Assembly (NCBI GenBank): GCA_023268715.1
Contig: JALRLV010000004.1
Location: 90,786-148,476 of the forward strand
Direction of reading: 5' to 3'
Source of the DNA: Candidatus Thalassarchaeaceae archaeon
Lineage (GTDB): Archaea > Thermoplasmatota > Poseidoniia > Poseidoniales > Thalassarchaeaceae
Length of the DNA: 57,691 bases
A program made the translations under genes and the position numbers. Below the pieces are notes generated by a model, which saw only the letters and a program-made list of their open reading frames with translations, did not search any database and was not told the origin of the DNA. Positions within the stretch are counted from its first letter, which is position 1, and each line of letters begins with the position of its first letter. Below, in pieces: positions 43,551 through 52,520 of this stretch.

Positions 43551-44963
43551 ATGGCCGTAGACCTAGATAGTATGGCAGAGAATGCCGAGAGGATTTGGGA
43601 AGAGTCAATTCTTCCTAGCCTAGGAGAATTTATCGAGATTCATGCCTTATCGCCAATGTTTGAGCCAAATTGGGATGAATTAGGAGAATTGCAAGCTACA
43701 ATCGATTTATTCTGTTCATGGTTAGATAATCAGGGAATTCAGGGTATGAATTACAAGGTTCATCGAATCGAGAATCGCACTCCTGTGCTTTTGGTGACTG
43801 TAGAAGGCACTGGAAGTGGCGAGGTATTATTCTATTCTCACTTAGATAAGCAACCCAGCCGACCCCACCTTTGGTCTGAAGGTCTACATCCACTCAAAGC
43901 CGTTAGACGAGACCCTTTCCTGTTTGGTCGAGGGTCAGTTGACGATGGTTACGGCGGTTATCTATGTGTAACAGCAATTCGGCTATTGCAAGAGGCTGGA
44001 ATCCCCCACCCAAAGGCCACCTTTCTAATTGAGACCTGTGAGGAATCCGGCTCATTTGACCTACCTCCTTACCTAGACGCGTTAACCGAGGACTTGGGTA
44101 ATCCTGACCTAATCGTGGTTCTCGACAGCGGAGGGCCAAGTTATGAACACATTTGGGTAACCGAGGCACTCCGAGGCCTTGTTGCTGGAAATCTAAGTGT
44201 TAGAGTCTCTCATGAAGGAGTACATTCTGGAATGTCAGGAGGAGCAATTCCGTCTTCGTTTAGGATACAGCGAATGCTTCTCGACAGAGTTGAAAACTCA
44301 AAGACAGGCGAGGTCCTAATTCCAGAAATGCATGTTGAAATTTCTGAAAAAATAAAAAGAGAAGCAGTAGCTTTAGGAGAAATACTTGGTGATGAATTAT
44401 GGACATCTTTGCCAATTGTAGAGACTCTAGAGGCCCAGTCAAAAGAATCTAGTGAGATGCTATTGGATATCAATTGGAGACCAGCTCTTTCGATTATTGG
44501 AGCAGATGGTATACCTCCCGTACAGACCGCGGGAAATGTTCTGCGTACAAATACGGACTTGAAACTCAGCTTCCGAATTCCACCAGGGGTGAAAGCGGAT
44601 GAGGTTCAAGAGGTTCTGAAGCAGGTTCTGGAGGAAAATCCTCCTTACGGGGCAGAGGTGACTTACAAGCCAACCGAACCTGCCGATGGCTTCCATGCGC
44701 CTCCCTTGGACGAAGGGGTTGCTTCGGCTCTTGAATCCGCCAGTATTCACCTAACAGGACACCAGCCGATGGCCACCTGGATCGGTGGAACAATTCCGTT
44801 CATGGCAATGATTCAGGGTAAATTTCCAGAGGCCTGTTTCCTTTGCACCGGTTCATCAGGTCCAGGAAATAATGCCCATGGACCAGACGAGAAGTTGCAC
44901 ATACCTCATTCTAAGCGACTAAACGTTGCACTCGCAGCCGCTATTGCTGCGATTTGTAAGTAA
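43551..44963 (+). CDS. M20-family metallopeptidase (ArgE/DapE/carnosinase type)
   Basis: A 470-aa cytoplasmic zinc hydrolase. Seen: the first metal His and Asp in YSHLDKQP, the bridging Asp in GRGSVDDGYGG, the general-base Glu pair in ETCEESGSFD, a further metal Asp in VVLDSGG, a dimerisation insert, and the C-terminal SSGPGNNAHGPDEKLHI with the last metal His. The class cleaves N-acyl amino acids or di- and tripeptides. The size and the insert point to the peptidase/carnosinase branch rather than ArgE. ATG at 43551. Confidence 0.9.
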   Translation: MAVDLDSMAENAERIWEESILPSLGEFIEIHALSPMFEPNWDELGELQATIDLFCSWLDNQGIQGMNYKVHRIENRTPVLLVTVEGTGSGEVLFYSHLDKQPSRPHLWSEGLHPLKAVRRDPFLFGRGSVDDGYGGYLCVTAIRLLQEAGIPHPKATFLIETCEESGSFDLPPYLDALTEDLGNPDLIVVLDSGGPSYEHIWVTEALRGLVAGNLSVRVSHEGVHSGMSGGAIPSSFRIQRMLLDRVENSKTGEVLIPEMHVEISEKIKREAVALGEILGDELWTSLPIVETLEAQSKESSEMLLDINWRPALSIIGADGIPPVQTAGNVLRTNTDLKLSFRIPPGVKADEVQEVLKQVLEENPPYGAEVTYKPTEPADGFHAPPLDEGVASALESASIHLTGHQPMATWIGGTIPFMAMIQGKFPEACFLCTGSSGPGNNAHGPDEKLHIPHSKRLNVALAAAIAAICK

Positions 44964-44970
44964 TTTTCGA

Positions 44971-44984
44971 GGGTTTTCAAACCC
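44971..44984 (+). terminator. Hairpin after the M20 peptidase
   Basis: GGGTTT-TC-AAACCC, a small perfect inverted repeat eight bases after the stop, in AT-rich sequence. An AT-rich block TTATTTTAA (44993-45001) follows and may be the promoter of the coiled-coil gene. Confidence 0.45.
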
Positions 44985-45074
44985 AAAATTCGTTATTTTA
45001 AGTGCGGTCTAAGATGACATTCATTCCGCCGATGTTAAAGCAGGGCGGAGTTTCGAGGTAGATGAGGTGTGCTG

Positions 45075-45710
45075 ATGAGCGATGAAGACATCAATGACTC
45101 TCCCGATCTTCGAATCCGCCAATTGGAGGAAGATTTGACCAAGGAGAAAGACCGACTTGAGAAGCTATACGCAGGATACACAGCCCTCAAAGATGCCTCC
45201 GATGAAAAGGATGCAACCATCGATGTTCTAGAGCGTCAGATGATCGATAAAGAGATTGAGATGGAGGGACTTCAGGAACTTCTCTCAGACAAGGATAATC
45301 GCATCAGAGACCTCGAATTAGATGGCGCAAAGAATTCACAAAGAGTAAAGCATCTTGAGCCAGAATTACAGAAAATGGAAGAGATGTACAGTCGCGAATC
45401 GGCTCGTCTAGGTAGAGTATTCGAAGTCGCTGAAGACCTAGACGAAGCTTTGCGTGTTGCTAAGGGACAATTGACCGCTAGGGATGATTGGTACGCTCAG
45501 CACATGAGACTCTTCGAAGATCTAAGTCAAGCGATTCAAACTCGTTACGATATGATTGATGCCGCGATTGAAGCGATTCGCGAACAGGAACTCAAACAGG
45601 CAACATTCCGCGAGCGAATGGACGAGGTTCTGGATGCTGCGGCAAATGCTTCTGAAGAAATGGCCGAAGAAGCTGCGGAAGAGACCGAAGAAGAAGTCGA
45701 TGACGAATGA
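45075..45710 (+). CDS. Coiled-coil protein
   Basis: A 211-aa acidic protein with no signal or membrane segment. Residues ~8-120 are almost continuous heptads (RIRQLEEDLTKEKDRLEKLYAGY and similar), a long coiled coil. The middle (~125-185) is helical, and the end is a run of Glu. The start is the ATG at 45075, with GAGGTG just upstream. No family is recognised. It might be a structural or scaffold protein; it is tail to tail with the acyltransferase, and both stops lie in a hairpin. Confidence 0.7.
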   Translation: MSDEDINDSPDLRIRQLEEDLTKEKDRLEKLYAGYTALKDASDEKDATIDVLERQMIDKEIEMEGLQELLSDKDNRIRDLELDGAKNSQRVKHLEPELQKMEEMYSRESARLGRVFEVAEDLDEALRVAKGQLTARDDWYAQHMRLFEDLSQAIQTRYDMIDAAIEAIREQELKQATFRERMDEVLDAAANASEEMAEEAAEETEEEVDDE

Positions 45711-45723
45711 TATTTCTCATTCG
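45704..45723. terminator. Bidirectional hairpin containing both convergent stop codons
   Basis: CGAATGA (45704-45710) pairs with TCATTCG (45717-45723) around a six-base loop TATTTC. The TGA ending the left arm stops the coiled-coil gene and the TCA of the right arm is the complement of the acyltransferase stop. Same design as at 6283-6304 and 19196-19219. Confidence 0.55.
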
Positions 45724-46436
45724 GGCTTAGTTCCATCAGCGAGGCGTATGCATTTCGCTGGGACTCCTCCCCATACTTCACCAGCAGGGATATCAGTCCA
45801 TTTTGGCAACACTGCACGATTGGCTATGACTGCTCCTTCACCAATTGTACAACCCGGCTGAACCGTCGAATTTCCTCCAATTAGGGCGCCATTTCCTATT
45901 TTCACCGGAGCCATAACTAACTCACCTTTTTCAACCAAATGGGCGTTGATGATTGCATTACCTCCGACTACTACACCATCTCCTAGGACAACTGATCCTG
46001 CATCATTCAGGTGTGGGGAATTAATCTGACAACCTGACCCAATCTTTGCTCCTGCCAAGCGATAGTAAATTGTCCCTACAAAAGAAGGAACTAGCATGGG
46101 CAAGAATAGTATTGCTACCCTGTGGAAAACCATCGACCAAGCCCATTGAATTGTCACAAATGATCGAAGAGGGTATCTTCCAGGTTCTAGCCTTGGTCGG
46201 AATAATCCACCCAGCAGACCTGACATCAATACTAGGGTGAGCCCCCAAACAATACAAGCTAGTCCTAGAGAAATACCAGTTCCAACTAGTTCCATCCAAT
46301 ATTCTTGCTCAACTAGGTAAGTCCTAGCCTCGAGGAAGATCCAAACACCCGGAATCGCGGCAATTCCAACGATAATTCCTAGGAATGGAATGATAAGAGA
46401 AGTCAACACATTCTGAACTACTTCAAACGACTTCAA
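45717..46436 (-). CDS. Membrane-linked hexapeptide-repeat (left-handed beta-helix) acyltransferase
   Basis: A 239-aa protein with two hydrophobic helices (~11-35 and ~50-75), a third hydrophobic stretch (~105-122), and a C-terminal left-handed beta-helix (~130-230) of hexapeptide repeats (GSVVLGDGVVVGGNAIINAH, KIGNGALIGGNSTVQPG, TIGEGAVIANRAVL) ending with VWGGVPAKCI. Such domains usually transfer acetyl or acyl groups. The membrane-plus-helix arrangement resembles the terminal domain next to some peptide synthetases and other cell-envelope acyltransferases. Divergent from raSEA, with start codons side by side. Confidence 0.8.
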   Translation of the reverse strand: MKSFEVVQNVLTSLIIPFLGIIVGIAAIPGVWIFLEARTYLVEQEYWMELVGTGISLGLACIVWGLTLVLMSGLLGGLFRPRLEPGRYPLRSFVTIQWAWSMVFHRVAILFLPMLVPSFVGTIYYRLAGAKIGSGCQINSPHLNDAGSVVLGDGVVVGGNAIINAHLVEKGELVMAPVKIGNGALIGGNSTVQPGCTIGEGAVIANRAVLPKWTDIPAGEVWGGVPAKCIRLADGTKPE

Positions 46437-47657
46437 GTGTACACCCCGCCTTTGCTTAAGGTGCTTCAGTCATCAATTTTGGCCTGTCGGCAGAATCAAG
46501 ACGGTTCGGACTTCCCCCGCAACATGGCTCAGGCTTGTGGCATGCTAGGTGACGGTTCACCTTCAGTGAAAATCCACCATCTAGTCAAAGCACCGGAAAA
46601 CACAGCCGAGTCAATTGCACGGCGTGAATCTTGGGACGCAAAGAAGCCCGCGACGGTTTATGTAACACCTGAGCGAATGCCAGACGGAACAACTTGTCAA
46701 GCAGCGACGGTAATCTTGCGTACTCGTGGCTGTGCTTGGTGGTGGAAATCGGGTTGTACCTTCTGTGGCTACTTCAACGATGTTCGTGATGATGTAACTG
46801 CAGATGACCTATTTGCTCAGTGGGACGATGCAAAAAATCAGACCAATGATTTCGAAGGATGCTCCATGGTCAAGGTGTACACATCGGGTACATTTTTTGA
46901 GGATCAAGAGAACCCAGCAGAATGGCAAGAGCACGTTCTGAAAGAGACTCATGAAATGGGATTGCATCTTGTTGTCGAAGCCCAAGCCCACATGTGCAAG
47001 CCAGAGAAACTAGAGTTCCTTGCCAAGCATCATCCAGGATGCACAGTGGCCATTGGTCTAGAAGCCTACGATGACGCAGTGCTTCGTTTTCATGTCAACA
47101 AAGGCTTCTCAACAAAGACATGGAGGAAGGCTGTAGAAGATCTTCAAAGCAATGGTCTTCGAGTCAAAACCTACCTAATTTTCAAGCCTCCATTCATGAG
47201 TGAAGGGGACGCATTGAATCACACATCGAAGTGGCTTGTCGACGTTGCACCACTTTCAGATGAAGTATCAATAAATCCGATGAACATACAGAATCGAACA
47301 ATCGTTGATCGCTTGTTCAGAAATCGAGAATACCGCCCTCCGTGGTTGTGGTCCTTAGTAGAAATGATTCAACGTACTCACGAAAATACAGCAGAACACG
47401 ACTCTCGAATCATAGTTCATCCAACCGCTGGAGGAAAGATCAGAGGTGCCCACAACTGCGGTTCTTGTGACAAGCATGTGGTCGCAGCTATAGAGCGATA
47501 CTCAGTATCTCGGAACCTTGCAGAGTTCAAAGGATTAGACTGCGAATGTAAAGCGATTTGGAGTGCAGAAATCACCTCTGATTTGAATCTTCCAACTCCC
47601 TTAGGAAGTGGTCGAGATAGGCGTGGAAACCGCGTCGACTTAATGCGGGCTCCTTGA
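46437..47657 (+). CDS. Archaeosine synthase radical SAM subunit (RaSEA-like)
   Basis: A 406-aa radical SAM protein of COG1244. In archaea RaSEA acts with ArcS to convert the 7-substituted deazaguanine lysine adduct into archaeosine at tRNA position 15. Seen: ILRTRGCAWWWKSGCTFCGYFND, with Cys99-x7-Cys107-x2-Cys110 as the cluster site, the KVYTSGTFFEDQE segment, LVVEAQAHM, GLEAYDDAVLRFHVNKGF, and a C-terminal Cys group (CGSC, CEC). The GTG at 46437 is the earliest start; an internal ATG at 46524 is also possible. ArcS is not seen in the window. Confidence 0.85.
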   Translation: MYTPPLLKVLQSSILACRQNQDGSDFPRNMAQACGMLGDGSPSVKIHHLVKAPENTAESIARRESWDAKKPATVYVTPERMPDGTTCQAATVILRTRGCAWWWKSGCTFCGYFNDVRDDVTADDLFAQWDDAKNQTNDFEGCSMVKVYTSGTFFEDQENPAEWQEHVLKETHEMGLHLVVEAQAHMCKPEKLEFLAKHHPGCTVAIGLEAYDDAVLRFHVNKGFSTKTWRKAVEDLQSNGLRVKTYLIFKPPFMSEGDALNHTSKWLVDVAPLSDEVSINPMNIQNRTIVDRLFRNREYRPPWLWSLVEMIQRTHENTAEHDSRIIVHPTAGGKIRGAHNCGSCDKHVVAAIERYSVSRNLAEFKGLDCECKAIWSAEITSDLNLPTPLGSGRDRRGNRVDLMRAP

Positions 47658-47660
47658 AGT

Positions 47661-47695
47661 GAGGGACTACGTCCCTCGCCCAATGCTTAAGGGCG
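47661..47695 (+). terminator. Two adjacent hairpins after raSEA
   Basis: GAGGGAC-TAC-GTCCCTC (47661-47677) is a perfect seven-base-pair stem right after the stop; CGCCC and GGGCG (47677-47681, 47691-47695) form a second. No T-run follows. Confidence 0.55.
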
Positions 47696-47747
47696 AATCT
47701 TCAGTGGTTCACCTGCCCACGAAGTGTTGTGGGCTAGTGGTGTCTCA

Positions 47748-48005
47748 ATGACTAAAGATGACGGATTCCTACAAGGCGATAACGAACCTGCAGCTTCGAA
47801 AGTAGTAATTGTTGGAGCGTTGGTCTCCTCTCTGATCTTCATGGTGATATACAGTATCCTGTATCCCGGACAAGATTATCCAGTTCTATCCGATTTCGAG
47901 ACCTTCGGCTCATTAACCGGAGGAATCTGGTTCTTCATCCTCGGAGCAGTTTTCGGATTTTTCTCGATTATTGCGACGATGATTACGGAGGTCACTCGCG
48001 AGTGA
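47748..48005 (+). CDS. Small membrane protein next to the oxidase-like gene
   Basis: An 85-aa protein with two hydrophobic helices (~20-38 and ~55-78) and charged ends. Not recognised. The ATG at 47748 is preferred over an in-frame start at 47724. It ends ten bases before the ATG of the 550-aa membrane protein, whose ribosome binding site overlaps its stop, so the two are co-translated and may form a complex. Its size and place resemble a small accessory subunit. Confidence 0.65.
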   Translation: MTKDDGFLQGDNEPAASKVVIVGALVSSLIFMVIYSILYPGQDYPVLSDFETFGSLTGGIWFFILGAVFGFFSIIATMITEVTRE

Positions 48006-48015
48006 GGTGATTATC

Positions 48016-49668
48016 ATGTCTGATATTCTTACTACCCTAACCGTCTTTTGGCTATCTGCATTAATTTTCTACATTCTAGTCCACAGAGGATTGTGGATAT
48101 TCTCCGACGTAGCACGAACTATGGGGATGTTCATGCTCGAGAAAGCACTAGGCCCAGGAATCGAATTGGTCGAGGGTCGTTCAAGTTCAGCAGCAAGAGC
48201 ATGGATTCTGCAATCGGTTCTCTGGATGATGATTGGTGCCTTGTTCACTTTCGAGGGTATGTGGCTCGCACACGATCCAACCGCACTCCATTCACTAAGT
48301 GCATGGGGATACGACCCGACTGCTGAGACTCTAGCAGCCACAGGTAAGGCAGTTACCGCATTTGGCGGAATAAGCATGGCACTGATCGGCTGTGGCCTAT
48401 ACATTCTTCCCAAATTATTGGGCACAGGACTTGCAAGTGAAAGGAATGGAACTTTGGTCTCCTTCCTTTACTCGGCAGGAGTATTTGTCACATTGATTGG
48501 CTCTCACGATCCAGTAATTCTTGGACAACAAGTTCTGGTAATTGGAACAGCAATACATGTTTTGGCAATTACAGCCATCGTCCTCAACCAATTACTCACA
48601 GTAGCAAACCGCGCCGGCTCGATTCCTATGCCTGCATGGTTGATTTTACTAGGATTAATGGCCGAATCATTCAATCTAATCGCGGTTATGTCAACAGGTA
48701 TGATCGAAGATGGAAATGGCCAGTGGTTGATGTACAGGCTACAGGGAAGCGGCTTCTTCTTCCTCTCATTATCTGGGATTGTATTGTACGCATCTAGTGT
48801 TGGTTCTGGAAATGCGCTATGGTCCAGAACTCTCGTTGGTGCAACGCTTCTAGGCGGCTTATTCACACTGAACCCGTTTGGGGCAAACCATGGAACTCTG
48901 GTCGCTGATTTATTCGGCCTAGATGCCGGAGAGTTAGCAATGTCTACCAATGACACAGTTATCGTCACCTTCCTCATGGCACTGGCATCAGTTCCAGTAA
49001 TAGCATTGGTTGCAAATGCTATGCTAACCCTTCGCGATAGTTCCTCTCCAGGAACTGCTGGTTTAGCCGAGATTAATCTTGGATTGCTAGCCATGATTCC
49101 GGTATTCGTAGGTTCACTTTTCGTTCAAACCGATGCAGTATCGGGAACTAATGCAATCTCAGGACTATCCTGGACAATTGAAGAGATGAGTCGATGGGCA
49201 GTAATGGTCCCACTATCACTTGGTTCAGTACTTGTTCTCTATCCTTCCATTACCGGACGGCAATTGGCATCGGCAGATCGTGCAAGAGCTGCATTTTGGC
49301 TAATGGGTGCCGCAGTATTGCTTGGATTAATGCTCAGTTTAACTTCCAGCGCTATTGACATGGCTCTGCTGGATGCTGGCGTTGAAGATCCGTCTAGCCT
49401 CTCTCACGAACTTTCAGTAGCAGCTTCTGTAATCTTCTACTTCGCAGTAGTTGCAATGATCCTACACAGTCTAAACATGGTTAGTGGTCTATTCCGAGGC
49501 GGAATTGTTGGTGAAGAGAATGAGGTGTCTTCTTCTATTGAAGTAGATACATACAACCTCGCGTCTGCTACAAGCGTCTCTCGAATTCTTGCATCCGGTG
49601 CAGGAATGGAAACAATGGTAGTGCCTGTAGGCGAATCAGACGAGAAGGGCTCAGCAACTGATTTGTAA
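48016..49668 (+). CDS. Heme-copper-oxidase-subunit-I-like membrane protein lacking recognisable heme ligands
   Basis: A 550-aa protein with 12 or more hydrophobic helices. The N-terminal part (ARAWILQSVLWMMIGALFTFEG, then GGISMALIGCGLYILPKLLGTGLASER) resembles helices 1-3 of cbb3/NorB-type oxidase subunit I, and the later SLGSVLVLYPSITGRQLASADRARAAFW resembles the loop after helix 10. At the places where heme and copper histidines are expected (TGKAVTAFGG; EEMSRWAVM) I see none, and no HPEV motif. The polar tail (~505-550) is cytoplasmic or external. The start is the ATG at 48016 with GAGGTGAT upstream. It could be a non-catalytic paralogue; an unrelated 12-helix transporter is the main alternative. 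Confidence 0.55.
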   Translation: MSDILTTLTVFWLSALIFYILVHRGLWIFSDVARTMGMFMLEKALGPGIELVEGRSSSAARAWILQSVLWMMIGALFTFEGMWLAHDPTALHSLSAWGYDPTAETLAATGKAVTAFGGISMALIGCGLYILPKLLGTGLASERNGTLVSFLYSAGVFVTLIGSHDPVILGQQVLVIGTAIHVLAITAIVLNQLLTVANRAGSIPMPAWLILLGLMAESFNLIAVMSTGMIEDGNGQWLMYRLQGSGFFFLSLSGIVLYASSVGSGNALWSRTLVGATLLGGLFTLNPFGANHGTLVADLFGLDAGELAMSTNDTVIVTFLMALASVPVIALVANAMLTLRDSSSPGTAGLAEINLGLLAMIPVFVGSLFVQTDAVSGTNAISGLSWTIEEMSRWAVMVPLSLGSVLVLYPSITGRQLASADRARAAFWLMGAAVLLGLMLSLTSSAIDMALLDAGVEDPSSLSHELSVAASVIFYFAVVAMILHSLNMVSGLFRGGIVGEENEVSSSIEVDTYNLASATSVSRILASGAGMETMVVPVGESDEKGSATDL

Positions 49669-49736
49669 GAAAATCAGAATAAGCCACCACCGTCAAGTTG
49701 AGGGCTAAACACCCCTGTTGAGTGGAAGGGTAAGAC

Positions 49737-51023
49737 ATGAGGATAGGTCTAGTTGGTAAGCCGAACGTTGGGAAATCAACGACATTTTCCGCTCTAACTC
49801 AAACTCCAGTTGATATTGCAAATTATCCATTTACGACAATTGATCCAAATGTAGGGGTGGCATGGATTCCACTACGAGAACCGTGTGCTTGCTCGGCACT
49901 TAGAGGGAAACGTGAGGCTGATGGAAGACTTGAATCAATATCAGCAGATGACCCACGAAAAGGTAGCATCTGTTCTCCAAATACCGGTTCTTGTGTTGGA
50001 CATAATCGACTAGTTCCAGTCACATTAGTCGATGTAGCAGGATTGGTACCGGGTGCTCATGAAGGACGAGGCAGAGGTAACCAATTCTTGTCTGATTTAG
50101 CCCGTTGTGACGCGTTAATCCAAGTTGTTGACGTATCAGGTTCAACGGATTTGGAGGGCAATCCTGTAGGAGAAGGCGGTTCCAGCCCTGTAGAAGAGCA
50201 TGAGTTCCTTCTAGGAGAGTTAGATGCTTGGATTCGGGGCATAATCGAATCGAGTTGGCAAAGAGGTGCACGCCGGGTACAATCAGAGGGCGACAAGGCC
50301 CTGGTAACATACCTATTAGATCAGTTAAGCGGAATTGGAGCCAATGAATCCCATGTCTCTGCCGGCATTATTGAGGTATCATCTCAGCACCCTGATGCCG
50401 GTGTGCCGTGGTCTTGGGGTGACGAACCGTTGACAACACTGGCGAAAACAATCAGAACAGGATTATTCCCAATTTGTATTGCAGCAAATAAAGCCGATAG
50501 AGCAGAAGAAGGTTCGTGGAATCAACTTGAGGAAATGGTTACCGCATCTGGAGGAATACTGATTCCCACAAGTGCGGAAGCAGAACTCGCACTAAGCAGG
50601 GCGAGTGCTGCAGGATTAATTCAACACAGGCCAGGAGGAGAAGGGTTCACCATCACCGAAGAAGGTGAATCTAATTTATCTGAAGCGCAAAGAAATGCCC
50701 TTTCCTCAATTGGTGAGTCGCTTGCAAAATGGTCAGGAGGAGGATTGGTAGGACTTGTTGGAGATATTGTATTCGACAGACTCGACAGAAGGGTAGCCTA
50801 TCCCGTGCAAGATGAAACTCATTGGGTAGATGGCGATGATAATGTTCTCCCAGATGCAATTCTAATCCCTGAGGGAACAACAGCGAAAGGATTAGCCTAC
50901 GCAGTTCACAGCGACCTTGGAGATGGTTTTATTCGAGCTACAGACGCTCGCAGTGGACGTGTAATCGGTGCAGATCATGAGGTCCAAAACGGCGATGTGA
51001 TACGAATTCACGCCAAGTCCTGA
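49737..51023 (+). CDS. ychF: Archaeal YchF/Obg-family GTPase with TGS domain
   Basis: A 428-aa translation-associated NTPase. Seen: G1 GKPNVGKST, switch region NYPFTTIDPNVGVAW, G3 DVAGLVPGAHEGRGRGNQFL, the VDVSGSTDLEGNPVG segment, the NKAD base-recognition motif, a helical insert and a C-terminal TGS domain (~335-428) ending GDVIRIHAK. A Cys-rich loop (EPCACSALRGK ... CSPNTGSCVG, ~46-86) is typical of the archaeal form. YchF proteins bind ribosomes and hydrolyse ATP or GTP. Confidence 0.93.
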   Translation: MRIGLVGKPNVGKSTTFSALTQTPVDIANYPFTTIDPNVGVAWIPLREPCACSALRGKREADGRLESISADDPRKGSICSPNTGSCVGHNRLVPVTLVDVAGLVPGAHEGRGRGNQFLSDLARCDALIQVVDVSGSTDLEGNPVGEGGSSPVEEHEFLLGELDAWIRGIIESSWQRGARRVQSEGDKALVTYLLDQLSGIGANESHVSAGIIEVSSQHPDAGVPWSWGDEPLTTLAKTIRTGLFPICIAANKADRAEEGSWNQLEEMVTASGGILIPTSAEAELALSRASAAGLIQHRPGGEGFTITEEGESNLSEAQRNALSSIGESLAKWSGGGLVGLVGDIVFDRLDRRVAYPVQDETHWVDGDDNVLPDAILIPEGTTAKGLAYAVHSDLGDGFIRATDARSGRVIGADHEVQNGDVIRIHAKS

Positions 51024-51111
51024 TGTTATCGCGCAGTCTGGACGAGAGAAGGGTGAGCTGTCTCTCGGCGTCCGCCCCTAGAAGCGGCCAGCGTCCGCAC
51101 GACCTGATAGC

Positions 51112-51126
51112 CACCGCTAAGCGGTG
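51112..51126. terminator. Hairpin downstream of the ribosomal stalk operon
   Basis: CACCGC-TAA-GCGGTG, six base pairs with a three-base loop, 33 bases after the stop of the L12/P1 gene (read on the minus strand). The rest of the 135-base gap between ychF and L12 holds a GCGTCCGC direct repeat (51068 and 51091) but no gene. Confidence 0.45.
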
Positions 51127-51158
51127 TTCGCAGGGTGTGTGTTAACTTGCTATTCGCT

Positions 51159-51473
51159 TCAACCGAAGAGGGATCCGAGGCCTTCGAAGCCACCGGCTTC
51201 TTCCTCTTCTTCTTCCTCAGCTGGTGCTTCCTCAGCAGCAGGAGCAGCGTCTCCACCACCGCCACCAGCAGCAGCTGGAGCAGCAGCAACAGGCGCAGCA
51301 ACGGCAGTAGCCATCGCTTCCCCGATGTCAACATCGCCGAGGGATGTGACAAGTGCCTTTACTCGGGCACCGTCGACCTCAACACCAGCGGCGCTCAAAA
51401 CTGAGCTAACGCCGTCTTCATCGATATTCTTCTCTGCGGAGTGCAGTAGCATTGCAGCATATACGTATTCCAT
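51159..51473 (-). CDS. rpl12: Ribosomal stalk protein P1 (archaeal L12)
   Basis: A 104-aa protein, the archaeal P1/L12 of the large-subunit stalk, which recruits translation factors. Seen: the helical N-terminus ([21 protein letters not shown]), an Ala-rich hinge, an acidic run, and the conserved C-terminal [10 protein letters not shown] that binds elongation factors. TAGGTGAG sits before the ATG. It is the last gene of the ftsZ-secE-spt5-rpl11-rpl1-rpl10-rpl12 row. Confidence 0.96.
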   Translation of the reverse strand: MEYVYAAMLLHSAEKNIDEDGVSSVLSAAGVEVDGARVKALVTSLGDVDIGEAMATAVAAPVAAAPAAAGGGGGDAAPAAEEAPAEEEEEEEAGGFEGLGSLFG

Positions 51474-51494
51474 TTTTTTCTCACCTATTTTTTT

Positions 51495-52520
51495 TCAGCC
51501 GAAGAGGTCGCCAAGTCCACCGAACCCAGCGTCTTCTTCTTCCTCCTCTTCCTCTTCAGCCGAAGCTTCTTCGGCAGATTCTCCCGCATCGGAGGTTGCG
51601 GCAGGAGCGCTCTCAGCGACGCTAGCGGCAGCACCTAGTGCCGCTGTCAACTCGTCATCAAGCGCAGAGGAATCTAGCTGACCTGCTAGGGCCAGCGCAC
51701 GTGCGTTCGCACGTGAAATGAATAGTGGAATTGTGGCATCGTTGGCGATACCCGCTTCCACAGCGACAGATGTTGCCTCACCACTCGCCTTCGCGAGCAA
51801 GGTTGGCATTGTCTGTGAAGAGAACCAGCGAATGTTGCAAGCTAGGTTGAACGCGCCTGAGGTCGCTGTGATGATGTCGGTTCGGAATCCATCTGTGTCT
51901 AGGTCTAGTGAATCGGCTTCGAACAGGAATCCGTCCTCAATAGCTCCTGTTAGAATAATTCCAATCTCAATTGGGTTGATGTCCAGTTTGGAAAGCATGA
52001 TTCCGAGATCTGCGGAAATCGGGTCACCTTTGTTGACAACAGTGGTAGTCTTCTGAATCGCGACCTTACCCTTATCGATTTTTGCTGGAATACCAACAGC
52101 GTTGAATTCACCAACGATTGGACCAGGGCCGAATTCGGTCGGTCCTTTTTCAACAACAATATCCATTGGAGCGACTTCGCCTTCTTTGGCCGCACGGCCT
52201 TGTTTGGTCTTCTCCAATTCGGAGTATAGTTGGAAAGCATTCATCGAAGTAGTGTGAACGATAGCAGGCTGTACTGCTCCTTCAAGCAATAATTCTAGAT
52301 CTTCCATCGGTCGTCCGGTTTGTTCCCAAGCCAGGCGCATCAAGGTCTTCTTTGCCATTGTAATCGATAGACCGCTTCGCAAATCATCGCGCATGCTCAG
52401 CATATTTTTGGCAGGCACACCACCAATGTCGACAATCCCAAGAACCCCATCGGAAGTTAGGATTGCAGCGAGTTCACCGACACGGTCTCGCTTCCAAGAA
52501 GCAACCTTTGGCTGAATCAT
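51495..52520 (-). CDS. rpl10: Ribosomal protein L10/P0
   Basis: A 341-aa P0 protein, the base of the stalk, which binds 23S rRNA and several P1 dimers. Seen: an N-terminal rRNA-binding domain (SWKRDRVGELAAIL ... SMRDDLRSGLSITMAKKTLMRLA), the middle domain, the P1-binding helices (~230-300) and an acidic tail ending GFGGLGDLFG, matching P1. The ATG overlaps the stop of rpl1 (ATGA). Confidence 0.95.
   Translation of the reverse strand: MIQPKVASWKRDRVGELAAILTSDGVLGIVDIGGVPAKNMLSMRDDLRSGLSITMAKKTLMRLAWEQTGRPMEDLELLLEGAVQPAIVHTTSMNAFQLYSELEKTKQGRAAKEGEVAPMDIVVEKGPTEFGPGPIVGEFNAVGIPAKIDKGKVAIQKTTTVVNKGDPISADLGIMLSKLDINPIEIGIILTGAIEDGFLFEADSLDLDTDGFRTDIITATSGAFNLACNIRWFSSQTMPTLLAKASGEATSVAVEAGIANDATIPLFISRANARALALAGQLDSSALDDELTAALGAAASVAESAPAATSDAGESAEEASAEEEEEEEEDAGFGGLGDLFG

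Noticed and set aside
48504-49094. 196-codon open frame on the minus strand opposite the oxidase-like gene
   Set aside because: It is fully antisense to a membrane protein with clear helix pattern; the long frame arises from codon bias.
51024-51158. Possible tRNA or other stable RNA in the ychF-rpl12 gap
   Set aside because: No T-arm TTCGAAT-like loop or cloverleaf on either strand; only a small hairpin and an 8-base direct repeat.
51124-51681. 185-codon Ser/Ala-rich open frame on the plus strand opposite rpl12 and rpl10
   Set aside because: Low-complexity reverse reading of the Ala/Glu-rich ribosomal stalk proteins.
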